Source: Paraburkholderia rhizosphaerae (GTDB lineage Bacteria; Pseudomonadota; Gammaproteobacteria; Burkholderiales; Burkholderiaceae). Taken from it: DNA of 64,000 nt. The stretch is taken from assembly GCF_004366595.1 (NCBI RefSeq), contig NZ_SORE01000001.1, positions 186,001-250,000 of the forward strand, written 5' to 3'. Under the pieces are notes generated by a model. That model made no database searches. It saw nothing but the letters and a program-made list of their open reading frames with translations, and was not told the DNA's origin. The position numbers and the translations under genes were made by a program. The number at the start of each line of letters is the position of its first letter. Positions within the stretch are counted from its first letter, which is position 1. Below are positions 8,404 to 17,884 of this stretch, piece by piece.

Positions 8404-9651
8404 TTACTCCGCGCCAACCCGCTCGCTGAGTTCGGCCACATCCGCGCGGGTGCCCGGCGCGCGAAGACTCGAGATCGCCACGATACCGAGCACCGCCAGC
8501 ACCGCGCCAAACCAGAAGTCGCTCGGAATGCCCACGCGATCGACAATCGTCCCGCCGACCGACGACCCGACCGCAATCGCGACCTGAATAATCGCGACAA
8601 ACATCGCCGACCCCGCTTCCGGCAGATCGGGCGTCGCACGCTGGATCCACACGCTCATGCACAACGGGATCGCGCCGAACGCGACGCCCCATGCCATCAC
8701 CATCGCCGTCACGGCAAACGCGGATTGCTTGAGCAACGGCATGGTCAACAGCGCGGCGAGGAGCAATACGGCCATCGTCAGCAGCGCGCCTTTCAGATTG
8801 CGCCCGACCACCGTCGACACCGCGAAATTCGACACGAACCCAATAATGCCGAAGCCGAGCAGCACCCACGTAATGCTCGATACGCTAAAGCCCGCATCGC
8901 GCAACAGGAACGGCGCGATATACGTGTAGGACGAGAAGTGCGCACCAAAAACGAGCGAGACCATCAATAAACTTCTGCGCGGATGCGCGCGCCGCACGAG
9001 TTCGACCAGGTCCGCGAAACGCAATGCCGCGCTCGACGGCAGCGACGGCACGAGCGCGATTTGCGCAATCAGTGCAACCGCAACCAGCACGCCGGACGCC
9101 ATAAACGATGCGCGCCACGACGCAAGCTCCGAAATCAGCGTGCCAAGCGGTACACCGATCACCGTCGCGCAGGTCACGCCCGCGAGAATCGCCGCAGTCG
9201 CGCGCGCGGCCTCGTGCAGTTTCACAAGTCGCCCCGCCGCCGCGAGCGCGAGCGTCCAGAAGCCGCCGAGGCTCGCACCAAGCAACGCACGGCCCACCAG
9301 CATCAACGTAAAAGTCGGCGCGAACGCGGAAATCAGATTCGACGCGAGCAGCATGATCGATAGCGCGATCAGAATGTAACGGCGGTCGATACGGCCCGCG
9401 CCGAGCATCATGCCCGGCGCGGAAAGCGCCGCGATCACGCCGGGTGTCGTCACCATCAGGCCGGCGGTGCCGGGCATCACGCCGAGATCGCGCGCGATCT
9501 GCGGCAACAGGCCGACTGGCAAGAATTCAGTGGTCACGAACGCAAACGCGCCGATGGTCACCGAAGCGACCGCGAGCCACGCGCGCAGCGGGGACGAGTC
9601 CTCATTTCCCGGCGAGCCATTGCTTGCCGGATTATTGCTTTCGATCATCAT
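8404..9651 (-). CDS. DHA1-family MFS efflux transporter
   Basis: A 12-helix drug:H+ antiporter-1 type transporter of about 415 residues. It has the opening helix VTIGAFAFVTTEFLPVGLLPQIARDLGV, typical of the NepI/AraJ/YdhP group, and a motif-C-like GVTCATVIGVPLGTLI in the fifth helix. Relatives export purine ribonucleosides, arabinose or drugs; the substrate cannot be read from sequence. The start is uncertain: ATG 9651 (MMIESNN) or ATG 9681, neither with a good ribosome site. A still longer open frame to 9801 is Arg-rich and unlikely to be translated. It converges on the LPG-synthase-like gene. Confidence 0.85.
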   Translation of the reverse strand: MMIESNNPASNGSPGNEDSSPLRAWLAVASVTIGAFAFVTTEFLPVGLLPQIARDLGVMPGTAGLMVTTPGVIAALSAPGMMLGAGRIDRRYILIALSIMLLASNLISAFAPTFTLMLVGRALLGASLGGFWTLALAAAGRLVKLHEAARATAAILAGVTCATVIGVPLGTLISELASWRASFMASGVLVAVALIAQIALVPSLPSSAALRFADLVELVRRAHPRRSLLMVSLVFGAHFSSYTYIAPFLLRDAGFSVSSITWVLLGFGIIGFVSNFAVSTVVGRNLKGALLTMAVLLLAALLTMPLLKQSAFAVTAMVMAWGVAFGAIPLCMSVWIQRATPDLPEAGSAMFVAIIQVAIAVGSSVGGTIVDRVGIPSDFWFGAVLAVLGIVAISSLRAPGTRADVAELSERVGAE

Positions 9652-10172
9652 GTTAAGGCTGGTGTTGATTGGAACGAACATCCGGGCGTGCCGGTCCGGG
9701 CGCTGCCTTTTCGTTATCGCTGCATGAGCTGCGTTTCTTTTATCGCTGCGATATCGCAGGTTTGACGCGCGCGATATTGCCTTTGACGGCATGCGCGTCA
9801 ACCAATAAACCCTGTCTCCGGAACAGTCTTTCGATACGGGGGTGCGTCACGCAGCGGTGTTAGCCGCGACGCCGAACCCTATAAGAATTGAGTGACAGTA
9901 AAGAGAAACACCGTGGGCGCGAACGCGAACCGCATGACGGTATTGCGCGATCACACGTGCCGCCGCGCCCGGTATGGTCCCTTGCCGCGCGCGAGCAAGG
10001 CGACAACATACCACCGCGTCAGAAGTTTTGCTGAGCATGGATCAGCGCGTTGCGGCATGCGAAATCGCGCGAGCCGAAAAAGAAAAAGAAAGGCCGACAC
10101 CGGCAGTGGCACAACTGCCCGCATGTCGACCCATTGGAAAGCGTTTGAAAACGCGCGTTGCGGTAACCCGAA
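9652..10172. other. Intergenic region (521 bp)
   Basis: The DHA1 gene begins at the left and the AhpD-like gene ends at the right, both on the minus strand. The right part holds a strong minus-strand terminator with a T-rich tail at about 10078-10128. The middle presumably carries the promoter of the transporter, but no clear boxes were found. No coding signal is seen. Confidence 0.5.
10078..10128 (-). terminator. Rho-independent terminator after the AhpD-like gene
   Basis: On the minus strand, stem GGCAGT/ACTGCC with a six-base loop sits inside an outer stem CGACA/TGTCG and is followed by GGCCTTTCTTTTTC. It begins about 45 bp past the gene's stop. A second small hairpin, GCGTT-TGAA-AACGC at 10141-10154, lies between them. 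Confidence 0.7.
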
Positions 10173-10712
10173 TCAGGCCGCAAGCTTCGGCGCGGCGGGG
10201 AAGTCCACCGGCACGTGCGTAGTCCCGTGCAGATAGTTCGTCACCGTTTTGTCTCCGATCACGACAATCGCATCAACCAGATTCGCCTTGGTCCAGCCGG
10301 CCGCAAAGAACGCATCGACGACTGCGTCGTCCGCATGCCCGCGATTAACCGCGATGTTGCGCGTGACGCGCGCAAGCGCATCGAGCTTCGCATCGAAGCT
10401 GGCCTTGCCGCCGCGGATCTCGAGAATCTGCTGATCGGTGAAGCCGAGCGACTTGCCGATCATCGTGTGCGCAGCGAGACAATACTCGCAGCCATTCACT
10501 TCGCTGACCACCAGGTTCACCACTTCGCGCGCCTTGCCCGTGATGCTGCTCTTGCCGTTCTGAAACGCGAGGTAGTTGCCGAGCGCGTGCTCCGAATGCG
10601 CAAGCGTCGCGTACAGATTCGGCACGGTGCCGAGGCTGCTCTTCAGCTTGTCGAAAATCGCCTGATTGGACGCGGACACTTCGTCGCGAGTCGGAACGTT
10701 GATCGTGGTCAT
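10173..10712 (-). CDS. Carboxymuconolactone decarboxylase/AhpD-family peroxidase-like protein
   Basis: A 179-residue helical protein of the CMD/AhpD superfamily. It contains the redox centre GCEYCLAAHT, that is C-x-x-C-x-x-x-H preceded by a conserved Glu, at residues 75-84. Proteins of this type act as thiol-dependent alkylhydroperoxidases or oxidative-stress proteins in the cytosol. Length and motif fit the uncharacterised peroxidase-related branch better than AhpD itself. ATG 10712 has AAGGAG eight bases upstream. The gene is monocistronic with its own terminator, divergent from ridA. Confidence 0.85.
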   Translation of the reverse strand: MTTINVPTRDEVSASNQAIFDKLKSSLGTVPNLYATLAHSEHALGNYLAFQNGKSSITGKAREVVNLVVSEVNGCEYCLAAHTMIGKSLGFTDQQILEIRGGKASFDAKLDALARVTRNIAVNRGHADDAVVDAFFAAGWTKANLVDAIVVIGDKTVTNYLHGTTHVPVDFPAAPKLAA

Positions 10713-11095
10713 GCTGGTTTCTCCTTGAGGTGAACAGAAGCGATGAAACAGAATGGGCGACGGCGCGGCGCTTTACTGCGCGACTGCGCTTTTCGTTGTC
10801 GTTAATGTGATCGATCTAACGCGTCAGAACTAGCCGGGCGACGGTCATAACTGTCATTCCCGCCAGGCACGCAGCGATATCGCGCAATCGCGGCGCCTGA
10901 ATACAGCGCGTGAATGCGGCCCGGTTGCGCGCCACGGCACGCGAATTTTTTTGTAGTGCGACACTGCGCATTGGCGCCCGACAGCGGGCGCCCAACTGTC
11001 CCGTGTTCTTAAGACAATCGGGTACCGCCGGTTGATCTTCTTGCGCAAACGCCTACTTTTGCAGTCGCTGCACGCCTTTCGCGGAGTGATGTCAT
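10713..11095. other. Divergent intergenic region (383 bp)
   Basis: It separates the AhpD-like gene (minus) from the RidA-like gene (plus) and must hold both promoters. No clear boxes, repeats or palindromes were recognised, and no internal frame looks coding. Confidence 0.45.
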
Positions 11096-11497
11096 ATGTC
11101 TGAAACAACGCAGTTCTGGATGGTCCCGGATGCGCCAACGCCCGTCGCACCTTTCTCGCACGCCGCCGAATCCGGCGGTTGGGTATTCATCACCGGCCAG
11201 ATGCCGACCTCGCCCGACGACGATGCCGCGCCGCTGCCCGAAGGCGTCGCCGCGCAAACCAAGCGCGTGATGGACAACCTGATCATCGTGCTGAAAGGAG
11301 TCGGCCTGGGCCTCGAGCACGTGGTCAACGCGCGTGTGTTTCTCACCGAATTCAAGCGCGACTACGCGACGCTAAACGCGGTCTACTCCGCTTACTTCCC
11401 GCCGGGCAAGTTGCCTGCGCGCACCTGCATCGGCGTGACCGGGCTCGCGCGCGACGCGCTCGTCGAGATCGATTTCATCGCGCGGCGACCAGGTTGA
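11096..11497 (+). CDS. RidA (YjgF/YER057c/UK114) family protein
   Basis: A 133-residue protein of the RidA family, which hydrolyses reactive enamine/imine intermediates such as 2-aminoacrylate in the cytosol. The fold is recognisable from GGWVFITGQMP, the central region around VVNARVFLTEF, and the C-terminal signature PARTCIGVTGLARDALVEIDFIA. The arginine in PARTC corresponds to the conserved substrate-binding Arg of active members. GGAG lies about nine bases before the ATG. It precedes the aldo/keto reductase gene by about 100 bp and may be co-transcribed with it. Confidence 0.88.
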   Translation: MSETTQFWMVPDAPTPVAPFSHAAESGGWVFITGQMPTSPDDDAAPLPEGVAAQTKRVMDNLIIVLKGVGLGLEHVVNARVFLTEFKRDYATLNAVYSAYFPPGKLPARTCIGVTGLARDALVEIDFIARRPG

Positions 11498-11601
11498 TCC
11501 CGCAGTCGGCCTCCCGGTCGACCTCCGGGTTGAGCTTTGCCCGTGCTCCGACGAAATGACGTATCGTGCAGTCACCCCTTTGCGATGCAGGAGCACCGCT
11601 C

Positions 11602-12558
11602 ATGCAGCAACCTGCCCAGCCCGGCGGACGCCGCCGCTTTCTGCGTGCCGCGAGTGGCGTCACACTCGGCTTGCCGCTCTCGATGTCCTTGCAACAGCTT
11701 GCGCGCGCGCAAGGTGACGCCGCGCCGCTGCCGCGCATGACGCGCCGCCCGATTCCATCCACCGGTGAACCGCTGCCGGTGATCGGCTGCGGCACGTGGC
11801 GCACGTTCGACGTCGGCGACGATGCGAATGCGCAGGCGCGGCTTGCACGCGTGCTGCAAGTGCTATTCGAAGCGGGCGGCTCGACCATCGATTCATCGCC
11901 GATGTACGGCACATCCGAAGCGGTCGCGGGCACACTGCTAACCAGGCTCGATGCGCACGGCAAGGCGTTTGTCGCGACCAAAGTCTGGACCGAAGGCCGC
12001 GAGGCCGGCATCGCACAGATGGAAGAATCGATGCGCCGGCTCCAGCAGCCACGTATCGATCTGATGCAAGTGCATAACCTGGTCGACTGGCGCACGCAGC
12101 TCGCGACACTGCGCGACTGGAAAGCGCGCGGCAAGATTCGTTATTTCGGCATCACGCACTACACGTCGAGCGCGTTTCCCGAAGTGGAAGCTGTGATGCG
12201 CAGCGAGAAACCGGACTTCGTGCAAATCAACTATGCCGCGGACGACCGCGACGCCGAGCAACGCATTCTGCCGCTCGCGGCGGACCTCGGTATCGGCGTC
12301 GTGATCAATCAGCCATTCGGCGGCGGCGGTCTGATTTCTCGCATCAGCAAGCGGCCACTGCCCACATGGGCTGCGCAAATCGGCTGCACGACATGGGCAC
12401 AAGTGCTGCTCAAATTCGTGCTCGCGCAACCTGCGGTCACCGTCGTGATTCCTGGCACTGGGCGGCCCGAATACATGATCGACAATGTGCATGCGGGTGT
12501 CGGCCCGTATCCGGACAAAGCGCTTTGCAAGCAGATCGCCGACGCCGTCAATGCGTGA
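11602..12558 (+). CDS. Tat-exported aldo/keto reductase
   Basis: A 318-residue NAD(P)-dependent oxidoreductase of the aldo/keto reductase family. The catalytic tetrad is visible: Asp and Tyr in IDSSPMYGTSE, Lys in FVATKVW, His in LMQVHNL. The N-terminus carries a twin-arginine signal (GGRRRFLRAASG followed by a hydrophobic stretch and QLARAQG), which implies export of the folded, cofactor-loaded enzyme to the periplasm. Several such Tat-linked reductases are annotated in proteobacteria with unknown substrates. Start ATG 11602 has AGGAG eight bases upstream, whereas an ATG at 11566 does not. Confidence 0.88.
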   Translation: MQQPAQPGGRRRFLRAASGVTLGLPLSMSLQQLARAQGDAAPLPRMTRRPIPSTGEPLPVIGCGTWRTFDVGDDANAQARLARVLQVLFEAGGSTIDSSPMYGTSEAVAGTLLTRLDAHGKAFVATKVWTEGREAGIAQMEESMRRLQQPRIDLMQVHNLVDWRTQLATLRDWKARGKIRYFGITHYTSSAFPEVEAVMRSEKPDFVQINYAADDRDAEQRILPLAADLGIGVVINQPFGGGGLISRISKRPLPTWAAQIGCTTWAQVLLKFVLAQPAVTVVIPGTGRPEYMIDNVHAGVGPYPDKALCKQIADAVNA

Positions 12559-12661
12559 CGACGCGCTCGCGCATCGCATCTTCGCGCCGCCGATAGCGGC
12601 TCTCGCCGCGGTACTCGTATCGTTCGTTGCAACGGTCGATTGCCGTATTCAGGCGACCCGC

Positions 12662-15124
12662 TCAGGCCATCAGCGCATCATGCTGCCGCCCCGATGCTTC
12701 GAGCGGTTCAAGCGGTTCGGGCACACCGATTCCGTAACCTTGCACAAAATCGACGCCGATGTCGGCCAGACACTCGACAATCGCGAGCCCGTCTGCGAAC
12801 TCAGCGATCGTGCGTTTGCCGGTTGCATGCGCGACCTGATTGATCGACTGCACAATCGCGCGGTCCGGAGCGCTGTGCAAGATGTCCTGAATAAAGCTGC
12901 CGTCTATCTTCAGATAGTCGACATGCAAATGCTTCAGATATTCGAATGACGACATCCCGGTGCCGAAATCGTCGAGCGCGAAGCGGCAACCGAGCGCACG
13001 CAACCTGCCGATCAGCGCGGTCGCTTTCTGCAAGTTGGTAATCGCCGCCGTTTCGGTGATCTCGAAGCACACGCGGTCGAATGAAATGCCATGACAGCGC
13101 TGCTGCGCGACGATGTAATCGAACAGATGCTCATCAACGAGCGACGCACCGGACAGATTGATCGACCATGTGCGTGCCGCATGCCATCCATTCGCGAGCG
13201 CGGCGAACGCGTGCGCGATCACCCAGCGGTCGACCGCCGGCATCAGGTTGAACCGTTCCGCCGCTTCGACGAATCCGGCGGGCGGCACCAGTGCCCCCGA
13301 TGCGTCTTTCATCCGCAACAGCACTTCGATATGCGTGTCGTGCGCGCGTTGCGCGTCAGCTTCCGTGCCGTGTAGCACCGGGTCGATACGCTGCGCGTAA
13401 AGGCACAGCAATTCTTCGTCGAGCGCCGCTTTCACGCGCGCGACCCACTCCATCTGCGTATTGGTCGCGGACAGCGCCTGATCGTCGAGGCTGAACAAAT
13501 GGACGCGGTTGCGGCCGTTTTCCTTCGCCATGTAGCAGGCGACGTCCGCGGCTTTCATCACTTCCTTCAGCGATGCAAGCCGCGCGCACGAGCTGACAAG
13601 CCCGATGCTCGCACCGGTGGTCAGCGTCCGCTCGGACCAAGGCATGCGTATCGTCGCAATCGCGTCACACAGCCGGTTTGCGATTTGCAGCGCATCCGCG
13701 ATCGCGCAGTGCGGCAGTACGACGCCGAACTCGTCGCCGCCCAGACGCGCGAGCACATCCTGATCCGACAGACAGGTACGCAGCGTTGCGCCGACGTGGC
13801 GAATCAGTTCATCGCCGGCCGCATGCCCGCACGTGTCGTTGACGATCTTGAACTGATCGAGGTCGAGAAACATCACCGCATAGCCGGCCACGCCATCCGT
13901 GCCGTGCGCGAGCACGTTCGCCAGCCGGCGCTCGAACTCGCGGCGGTTCAGCAGATCGGTCAACTCATCGTGCGTCGCCTGATACAGGAGTTGCGCCGCA
14001 TGCTTGCGTTCGGCGCTGGCGTCATACAGCACGGTGACCATGCCGATCGCGTTGCCGTCTCCATCGCGCAACGTGGTTGCCGCATAGTCGACCTCGACCC
14101 GGCTGCCGTCCGGCCGCACGATGTAATACGCGGGTTGCGCGCCGTCGTGCGCTTGCGTGCACTGCACGCGCGTGCATTCGGCGCCGTGCGCGATGCGCGT
14201 GCCGGTCCCTTCATCGCGCAGTTCGCAGATTGCGTCGAACGGCTGCAGTTTCATCTGCGCCAGCGGGCGCCCGAGCATGCGTTCGGCAATCGCGTTGCAA
14301 TAGGTCACGCGCGCTGCTTCGTCCGTGCGAATCACCGCGTCGCCGATCGACGCAAGTGTCACTTCGGCAAGCTTCTCGCTGTTGCGTAGTTCATCTTCGA
14401 GACGTTCGCCGCGCGCAAACGAGCGCCGCACGAACAGCGTGACGACCGTCAGCAACAACAGCGCCGACGAGGTCAACGCGAAGATCAGCACGTTACGCGT
14501 GACATGCGACGCTTTATTCAACGAGCGCGAATAGCCTTCTTCGGCAAGCGTCACCTGCTGGTCGACCGCTTCGATCTCTTCGATCGCCACCGGTATTGCC
14601 AGCTCGGGCGAGCTGCTCGAACGGACCACCGCATGCAACCGCGTGCCGATCTCGCGCAACTGCAAAATGGACTGGTCGCCGCGGTCCCAGTAGGTGATTG
14701 CCTCGCGAAAGAGCGGCGCGTGTCTGAAGTTGCGATACAGCCATACCATTCCGTCGATATCGTCGCGCTCGACCCGCCCGTTCAGTAGTGCGTCGATCAC
14801 TTTGTCGTGATCCGGGACGGGCTTGTTCAGTTCGAGCTTGCCGACCCGATCCGCGAGCGGCACGACGATATGACCGAGAAACGCCTGATAGTCGCTTTCG
14901 GCGCGCGTGTGCGCGAAGCGCTCGAGCGCGCGCACCGCATCCTTTTGCGCTCTCGACCATTGATTCTGACCCGCGATGTACGCGAGCAATACCGACATCA
15001 CCGTGATGCTCACCCACGCGAAGATCGTCACCACGGCGGCGACCAGCCACACGGATAGCAGCGCGGCGGTCGTACGATCGACGCGCCGTATGCGGCTTCG
15101 TTCGTTACGCGCGGCCGGCTTCAT
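12662..15124 (-). CDS. Membrane GGDEF/EAL protein with PAS domain
   Basis: An 820-residue cyclic-di-GMP enzyme. Membrane helices at about 20-50 and 210-232 flank a 160-residue periplasmic sensor region. A PAS domain (255-370), a GGDEF domain (383-545) and an EAL domain (560-815) follow. The cyclase motif RLGGDEF (461-466) is intact. The inhibitory I-site is not: where RxxD is expected the sequence is SDQD. The phosphodiesterase signature is EVL (600-602) instead of EAL, but the other catalytic motifs are present: NLS, EITE (688-691), DDFG (718-721) and KID (739-741). Both activities are plausible, without product feedback. It is monocistronic, and no neighbour suggests the signal sensed. Confidence 0.93.
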   Translation of the reverse strand: MKPAARNERSRIRRVDRTTAALLSVWLVAAVVTIFAWVSITVMSVLLAYIAGQNQWSRAQKDAVRALERFAHTRAESDYQAFLGHIVVPLADRVGKLELNKPVPDHDKVIDALLNGRVERDDIDGMVWLYRNFRHAPLFREAITYWDRGDQSILQLREIGTRLHAVVRSSSSPELAIPVAIEEIEAVDQQVTLAEEGYSRSLNKASHVTRNVLIFALTSSALLLLTVVTLFVRRSFARGERLEDELRNSEKLAEVTLASIGDAVIRTDEAARVTYCNAIAERMLGRPLAQMKLQPFDAICELRDEGTGTRIAHGAECTRVQCTQAHDGAQPAYYIVRPDGSRVEVDYAATTLRDGDGNAIGMVTVLYDASAERKHAAQLLYQATHDELTDLLNRREFERRLANVLAHGTDGVAGYAVMFLDLDQFKIVNDTCGHAAGDELIRHVGATLRTCLSDQDVLARLGGDEFGVVLPHCAIADALQIANRLCDAIATIRMPWSERTLTTGASIGLVSSCARLASLKEVMKAADVACYMAKENGRNRVHLFSLDDQALSATNTQMEWVARVKAALDEELLCLYAQRIDPVLHGTEADAQRAHDTHIEVLLRMKDASGALVPPAGFVEAAERFNLMPAVDRWVIAHAFAALANGWHAARTWSINLSGASLVDEHLFDYIVAQQRCHGISFDRVCFEITETAAITNLQKATALIGRLRALGCRFALDDFGTGMSSFEYLKHLHVDYLKIDGSFIQDILHSAPDRAIVQSINQVAHATGKRTIAEFADGLAIVECLADIGVDFVQGYGIGVPEPLEPLEASGRQHDALMA

Positions 15125-15600
15125 CGAAGCGCAGCATTCGTGACATCGCGCATCGCTACATACGTGGCGAATATCGCGTTATTCCGTCTCGCTACAGCGC
15201 GACGCGATCTTTGTGCGCGGCTCGTGCCGCTGCGATCGTGCGGGTGCGGGTACCGGTGCAACCCCGTGTCGCGCGCCGGACGTCGGCCGCGCAACTTCCG
15301 ATCCGGCCCAGGATCGATTGCGCTGACGGGCAGCTTCATTGTTATGCGGTTTTGAGTTGTTTGTATTAATCCGCTCAGACTCTATGGGGTCGGCCGCGAC
15401 GCGGCAATCCGGGGTATTCCCGGACGGCGAATTCGTTAGTCATCTCGACGATGCCCGGCGAATAGGCGGTTGCCCAACGTGCATCATGCAAACCCATGCC
15501 GTGCAGCAAGCGGGACGGCCAACGCCGCGTCAGTCAGGCGTTAGCCGCGTTGGCTATAATCGGCACGCTCCATTCCGCATGCATGCAAGGAAGGCCACCG
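15125..15600. other. Divergent intergenic region (476 bp)
   Basis: It lies between the GGDEF/EAL gene (minus) and the sulfotransferase-like gene (plus). Apart from a consensus -10 box at 15555-15560 and the ribosome site AAGGAAGG at 15587-15594, nothing recognisable was found. Confidence 0.5.
15555..15560 (+). promoter_or_regulatory. Candidate -10 box (TATAAT)
   Basis: A perfect TATAAT in GGCTATAATCGG lies 40 bp upstream of the sulfotransferase-like gene. No good -35 element is seen 17 bp further up, so only the -10 is supported. Confidence 0.4.
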
Positions 15601-16713
15601 ATGTCGATGCCAGGTACTAGTCCGTTTCCTCTAAACGACGACGCAGCGCATCAGTCGCGCGGCGTTTTCCTGCATACGGGTTGGCGCAGCGCAGGCACGT
15701 GGGTATGGTCACGATTCCGCGCGCTCGATTCGGTTACCGCGTTTTATGAACCGCTCAGCAATGTGATTGCCGACCTGAAGCTCGCCGATCTCGCCGCGCT
15801 CAAGCCCACCTTCAACTCAGGCCATCCCGCTCTCAACGCACCTTACTTCGCCGAATACCGCCCGTTCATGCGCGAAGGCGCACGCGGCGTGCCGGGCTAT
15901 CGCAGGCGTTTTAGCATCGATCGTTTCGGCGACACGCCGGACATGGAGTTTCCGGCGCTCCATGCGTATCTGCACGAACTCACCGTACGCACACTCGACG
16001 CGGGCAAGATGCCGGTATTCAAATTCTGTCGTTCGTCGGGGAGACTGCCGTGGCTCAAGCAAGCGTTTCCGGCCGCGCTCCACGTCGCCGTGATGCGCAA
16101 TCCCGCTTCGCAATTCGCGTCGGGTTGGCTGTTGCAGCAGGAATGGCGCAATACGTTTTTCGTTGCCGCGCCATTGCGTGTGCTGGGGCTGAACCGGCGC
16201 GAGCCGATCGTGAAGGCCGTGATCGACGCCTGCGAAGTGCGGCTACCAGACGACTCAAGCGCATCGGAAGACGCGTATGCCGCGGTCTGCGAACAGTACG
16301 CACGCACAATTGAAGGCGCCCACGCGTACCGCGCATTTATCGCGTTGTGGGCGCTTTGCGCGTTGCGCATCGCGAACGCGGCGGACATCGTGCTCGACAT
16401 CGACCGGCTGGGTAACGAGCCTGCGTATGCGGCAGAAAGCGCTGCCGGGTTCGCTGCACGCAGCGGTGTCACCCCCCGTTTTGACGACGCGCGCGACCTT
16501 GTCGACGAACTCAAGCGTACGCCGGCACGTATCGCGGGCATTGACGGATGGTCGATGCGCACCGTGCATAACGCGGTCGTCAAGTTCATCGAGGCGCACG
16601 TCGCTTCGCCACAATCCGAGCAATCCGCGCAATCGGCGCACACGCCCGATGTCGCCGCGCTGGTGCGCGAAAAACTCGCGCTCGCAGCAGCGATTTCGGA
16701 GCCGTGGCGCTAG
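15601..16713 (+). CDS. Sulfotransferase-like protein
   Basis: A 370-residue soluble protein with features of PAPS-dependent sulfotransferases. Near the N-terminus, GVFLHTGWRSAGTWVWSRF resembles the 5'-phosphosulfate-binding loop. In the middle, VAVMRNPASQFASGW fits the 3'-phosphate-binding motif, in which an Arg precedes a Ser a few residues on. Such proteins in Burkholderiaceae often act on polysaccharides or small metabolites; no substrate can be named. The start is ATG 15601, six bases after AAGGAAGG. The gene stands alone and converges on the alcohol dehydrogenase gene. Confidence 0.6.
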   Translation: MSMPGTSPFPLNDDAAHQSRGVFLHTGWRSAGTWVWSRFRALDSVTAFYEPLSNVIADLKLADLAALKPTFNSGHPALNAPYFAEYRPFMREGARGVPGYRRRFSIDRFGDTPDMEFPALHAYLHELTVRTLDAGKMPVFKFCRSSGRLPWLKQAFPAALHVAVMRNPASQFASGWLLQQEWRNTFFVAAPLRVLGLNRREPIVKAVIDACEVRLPDDSSASEDAYAAVCEQYARTIEGAHAYRAFIALWALCALRIANAADIVLDIDRLGNEPAYAAESAAGFAARSGVTPRFDDARDLVDELKRTPARIAGIDGWSMRTVHNAVVKFIEAHVASPQSEQSAQSAHTPDVAALVREKLALAAAISEPWR

Positions 16714-16769
16714 GCGGCCGTAGGTGACATCACGCGCTGTTTAACCAGCCGGTGCGCGTCGATGAAGAT

Positions 16770-17756
16770 TCAACGCATCGTCAACACGGCGGCACCCGAC
16801 ACGCGGCCGCCACGCAGGTCATCGAGCGCGCGGTTCGCATCGGCTAGCGGATAAGCGGTTGTTTCGATCTTCAACGGCACGTCGTTCGCGATGCGCATAA
16901 ACGCGGCGCCGTCCTCGCGCGTCAAATTCGCCACCGACACCACGCGCCGCTCGCCCCACAACAACGCATACGGAAACGAGGGAATATCGCTCATATGGAT
17001 GCCGCCGCACACGACGATGCCGCCTTTCACGACCGCCTGTAACGCACGCGGCACGAGCGCGCCGACCGGCGCGAATAGCAGCGCGGCATCGAGCGTATGC
17101 GGCGGTGTTTCATCGCTGCCGCCAGCCCACGCAGCGCCGAGACGCAACGCGAGTTGCTGTGCGGCGCAATCGCCATTGCGAGTGAACGCGTAAACGCGAC
17201 GACCTTGATGTCGTGCGACCTGCGCAACGATATGCGCGGCCGCACCGAAGCCATAAATACCGATATGTTCAGCGTCGCCCGCCATGCTGAGCGTGCGGTA
17301 ACCGATCAGCCCCGCGCACAGCAGCGGTGCGGCTTCGGTATCGGTGTAACGTTCGGGCAAGTGCAGGCAGTAGTGGCTATCGGCAACCGTGCGCTGCGCG
17401 TAGCCTCCGTCAATCGTATAGCCAGTGAAGCCGGGCGTATCGCACAGGTTTTCCCGGTCTGCCACGCAATAGCGGCAATGGCCGCAGGTGCTGCCCAGCC
17501 ACGGCACACCGACGCGCTCGCCGAGTGCAAATCCGGTTGCGCCGGCACCGAGCGCCGCCACCGTGCCGACAATTTCGTGCCCCGGAATGACTGGCCGTTT
17601 CGGATGCTCGAGTTCACCGTCAACCACATGCAGGTCGGTGCGGCATACGCCGCACGCGTGCACCTCGATCAGCAACTGGCCCGCGGCCGGCAGCGGGTCG
17701 GGAAGTTCGGATGCGCGTAGCCGCGGCGCAGTGCCGTCGAACAGCATCGCGTGCAT
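16770..17756 (-). CDS. Zinc-dependent alcohol dehydrogenase
   Basis: A 328-residue medium-chain dehydrogenase. The catalytic zinc ligands lie in CGVCRTDLH and PGHEIVG, and the four cysteines for structural zinc in STCGHCRYCVADRENLC. The cofactor domain has a modified loop, IYGFGAAAHIVAQVA, in place of the usual GxGxxG. It resembles the AdhP/AdhA-like group that oxidises primary alcohols with NAD. ATG 17756 has AGGAG seven bases upstream; the frame runs 17 codons further without a ribosome site. It is divergent from the YopT-like gene, with about 130 bp between. Confidence 0.9.
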   Translation of the reverse strand: MHAMLFDGTAPRLRASELPDPLPAAGQLLIEVHACGVCRTDLHVVDGELEHPKRPVIPGHEIVGTVAALGAGATGFALGERVGVPWLGSTCGHCRYCVADRENLCDTPGFTGYTIDGGYAQRTVADSHYCLHLPERYTDTEAAPLLCAGLIGYRTLSMAGDAEHIGIYGFGAAAHIVAQVARHQGRRVYAFTRNGDCAAQQLALRLGAAWAGGSDETPPHTLDAALLFAPVGALVPRALQAVVKGGIVVCGGIHMSDIPSFPYALLWGERRVVSVANLTREDGAAFMRIANDVPLKIETTAYPLADANRALDDLRGGRVSGAAVLTMR

Positions 17757-17884
17757 GGATGGACTCCTGTTCCGCGATTGCGATATCGGAAGAGATATCA
17801 CCAGCATAGTTTTCGACGCGGGCGACGCAAGCCCGCGCGCTCATCGGTCGCACCGTAGCGACTATTCAGCCCCACAGCCGACTC

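Noticed and set aside
10141..10154. GCGTT-TGAA-AACGC hairpin as the main terminator of the AhpD-like gene
   Set aside because: The stem is short and only three T follow on the minus strand; the longer hairpin at 10095-10128 with a T-rich tail is a better terminator.
17757..17884. A possible hrp-type PIP box (TTCG-N16-TTCG) before the YopT-like gene
   Set aside because: One TTCG is present at 17812, but no second copy follows at the right distance, so type III co-regulation is not supported by the promoter.
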